This document shows, in pieces, positions 61,850 through 64,000 of a stretch of DNA of 64,000 bases. Every line of letters starts with the position of its first letter. Positions within the stretch are counted from its first letter, which is position 1. Both the position numbers and the translations under genes were made by a program. Source of the DNA: Macrolepiota albuminosa (taxonomy: Eukaryota > Basidiomycota > Agaricomycetes > Agaricales > Agaricaceae); the NCBI GenBank assembly GCA_027475525.1, contig JAMWFC010000053.1, positions 1,488,001-1,552,000 on the forward strand. The letters run 5' to 3'. The notes beneath the pieces are model-generated. The model worked only from the letters and a program-made list of their open reading frames with translations, did not search any database and was not told the origin of the DNA.

Positions 61850-64000
61850 TTCCATCTAGTCCTTATTCCATAATTCTTATTTTAATGGTGCAAAAGAATT
61901 AGTAGAAAGAGAATTAAAAGAACACTTGAAGGAAAAGAAAATTGTTTTACAGGCTACAGCATCATATGCTCACCAACAAAATAGCAAAGCAGAACAATGT
62001 ATTTGGACTATTGAAAACACAGCTCAAACACTAATAGCAGAATCATATTTACCTTTGTTGTTCTTTAAAAATGCAATCTTAACAGTTCAGTATCTCTGTA
62101 ATAAATTGCCAACATTGACTCTTCTTGGAATAACTACTTTATTCAAAATACTTGAAGAGTATTAACCAGATTTGTCTCATCTTAAAGTCTGGGGTTGTCA
62201 ATGCTTTGTACTGCATCCAAAAGAAACTCAAAAGAAAGAACATATAAAGAAATTTGAAGCAATCTTTGTAAGTTATAAAGAAGGCAGATTAGAATGGAAA
62301 GTTTGAGATCTGAATAGGAGGTACTACTTTCTGAAGGATGTCATATTTAATGAGAATATAAAAGAGAGGCTAAAACCTCATCTAGTTTTGGCACAATCAC
62401 AATTATTTGTTCATAAGACATTGACAATGTCACTTGATATTTTATCACATGTTTAACAATTCCTTCCAGATGATGATAAACAATCTCAAGAAGTGGATTT
62501 TACTCAAGCAAATGAAAATAATACAAAACAACACCAGAGACATAGAGTGTGAACATTGGCTAGGCAATATTATTGAGAAGAAGTCACAAAATGAAATGAA
62601 AGATTGATGAATCTTTAAGTGGATCATAAAGTATGGGTAGCCTCATCAAAGATTTTTGACTACAAAGAATATATTGCATAGTTGCAACTTTTTACTATTT
62701 TGTACAATCAAAGAATATGATCTCAATAAAGCACTGGAAAATTATAATGAGGCAATGAGAAGGTCAGATAAAGCAGTATGATTGGTTGCTATGAAGAAAG
62801 AGGTGGAGAGTTTGAAGAAGCAAAGAGTATTTGTACTGGCAGACTTACTGGAGGGCAAGAAGGCACTTGAAGTATAATGTGTCTATGCATATAAATACAA
62901 TCCAGATGGAACAATCATACAAGGAAAAGAAAAAGCAAGACTGATAGTCCAGAGTTTTAGTCAGAAACCAGAAGACTACAGTTTGACATATACTCCAGCA
63001 GCCAAAATAACCAGTATTAGAATAATGCTGGCATATACAGCAATGCATGATCTTGAAATTTTCTCATTCAATGTCAAGACAGCATTTTTGAATGCTCCAC
63101 TGACTCATGACCTATATTGCAAGCAAATTCTAGTATTCCTAGACAAAGATCCTCAGAAAGTGAACAAACTTCTTCAAGCAATCTATAAACTAAAACAATC
63201 TTCCAAAGAGTGGTACACTCTTCTGCAGAATGTCTTAGAAGATATAGGCTTGGTCAGGTGTGAAGTTGACCATCCAATATTTTTTTGGATATTTCACTTC
63301 TCCACTTTACAACTCAATTCCAATATTAGAAAATAGCAAAGGTCTCTCTATCATTATTTGTATCCACATAGATGATTGCCTGAATATAGCAAATTTGAAA
63401 CTATTATGCAAATGGATAATTTGTGAAATAAACAAGCATATTAGAATTGATCAGGATAAAAACCAGAAAAAATTGTGGCTATCATAAAAGGAATATGTCC
63501 TGGATTTTTTGACATCATATCTATCATCTTTTAGAAGCTATACCATTGTCTCTCTCACTTGTTGGCAAACTAGAAGATCTTCCAGAACCTCCATCACATT
63601 CTCTCCCTAAAATTTTGGATAAAGATATCAAGATTCATTCCCAAAATTTAGTGGGGTCAATACTATACTTAACCCTATGCACTCATCTCAGATTTAGTGT
63701 TTACAGCAATATTCCTTGGTTGTGATAATGCTTCTTGGACACAGGCTCATCTCTTAGCTGCAAAACAGGTCTTGAGATATTTGTCTGGAACTAGAAACTA
63801 TGCTCTCAAATATAACTTCAGTTATCTGACATCAGACAATCCCTCAAGGCTCTTACTTCATGCAAATTTTAGAGTGGTAGATGATGATTGGGTGTCCAAT
63901 CCCTCAACAAGGAAAAGTGTAACAAGATACACCTTCTTTATGTACTCAAGCCTAGTTTCATAGTCTTCAGTCAAACAACACACTATTGTACTCTCTTCAA
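61850..64000 (+). mobile_element. 3' half of a Copia element (integrase C-part, RT, RNase H), runs off the window
   Basis: Integrase continuation NSYFNGAKELVERELKEHLK and VLQATASYAHQQNSKAEQCI (about 61868-62000), SHLKVWGCQCFVLHPKE (62177-62230), RT VFVLADLLEGKKALE, FSFNVKTAFLNAPLTHDLYC (63061-63120), KLLQAIYKLKQSSKEWY, IHIDDCLN (about 63365-63390, in place of YVDD), and RNase H DDDWVSNPSTRKSVTRYTFF (about 63880-63940). It is broken by several stops and frame changes. Gag, protease and the integrase N-terminus are absent here; these are the parts present on the minus strand at 56690-58760. Confidence 0.85.

Overview
The window looks like a repeat-rich chromosome segment of a basidiomycete fungus. 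The host genes have many short introns (about 45-75 bp, GT-AG, one likely GC-AG), and the retroelements (chromodomain Ty3/gypsy, Copia, DIRS-like with tyrosine recombinase, an EN/RT/RNase H LINE) are types common in Agaricomycetes. A Rhizoctonia-like (Cantharellales) source is my impression only. A 100-bp N run at 45226-45325 shows it is a draft scaffold.

Layout. (1) 1-13.9 kb is mostly host sequence: a decayed RTF1-like pseudogene (minus, 2.4-3.2 kb), a spliced aromatic-acid-exporter/Bre4-type membrane protein (4.2-8.8 kb), a complete FKBP12 prolyl isomerase (10.2-10.8 kb), a complete caleosin (12.9-13.9 kb) and two short degenerate coding-like patches. (2) 14-32.8 kb holds a Copia gag relic and two large chromodomain gypsy elements. 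Gypsy-1 (15955-26152) is GC-rich, has two successive retropepsin domains and carries a long antisense ORF encoding a six-cysteine cluster plus coiled coil. Gypsy-2 (26153-32773) has two 518-bp LTRs and an intact gag. (3) 32.8-37.3 kb is an AT-rich relic of a DIRS-like element. (4) 37.3-45.2 kb is a LINE with an intact 1788-residue ORF2. (5) After the gap, 45.4-47.2 kb is a host gene for a secreted-ectodomain single-pass membrane protein. (6) 47.4-64 kb is an AT-rich, CpG-poor graveyard: DIRS fragments, a minus-strand chromovirus, two Copia half-elements on opposite strands, solo LTRs with target-site duplications, and a stem-loop-ended insertion inside an LTR.

Two themes link the regions. First, most retroelement ORFs are broken by TGA/TAG at positions where Trp or Arg is expected, with few true frameshifts, so they were damaged mainly by C-to-T/G-to-A transitions. 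Second, six tandem duplications all have a period of exactly 77 bp and lie only in repeats. Removing them restores the reading frame in gypsy-1 gag and gypsy-2 pol, so they are probably k-mer assembly artefacts.

Nothing suggests that the host genes form a cluster or pathway. They are independent housekeeping or lipid/membrane genes beside a transposon island.
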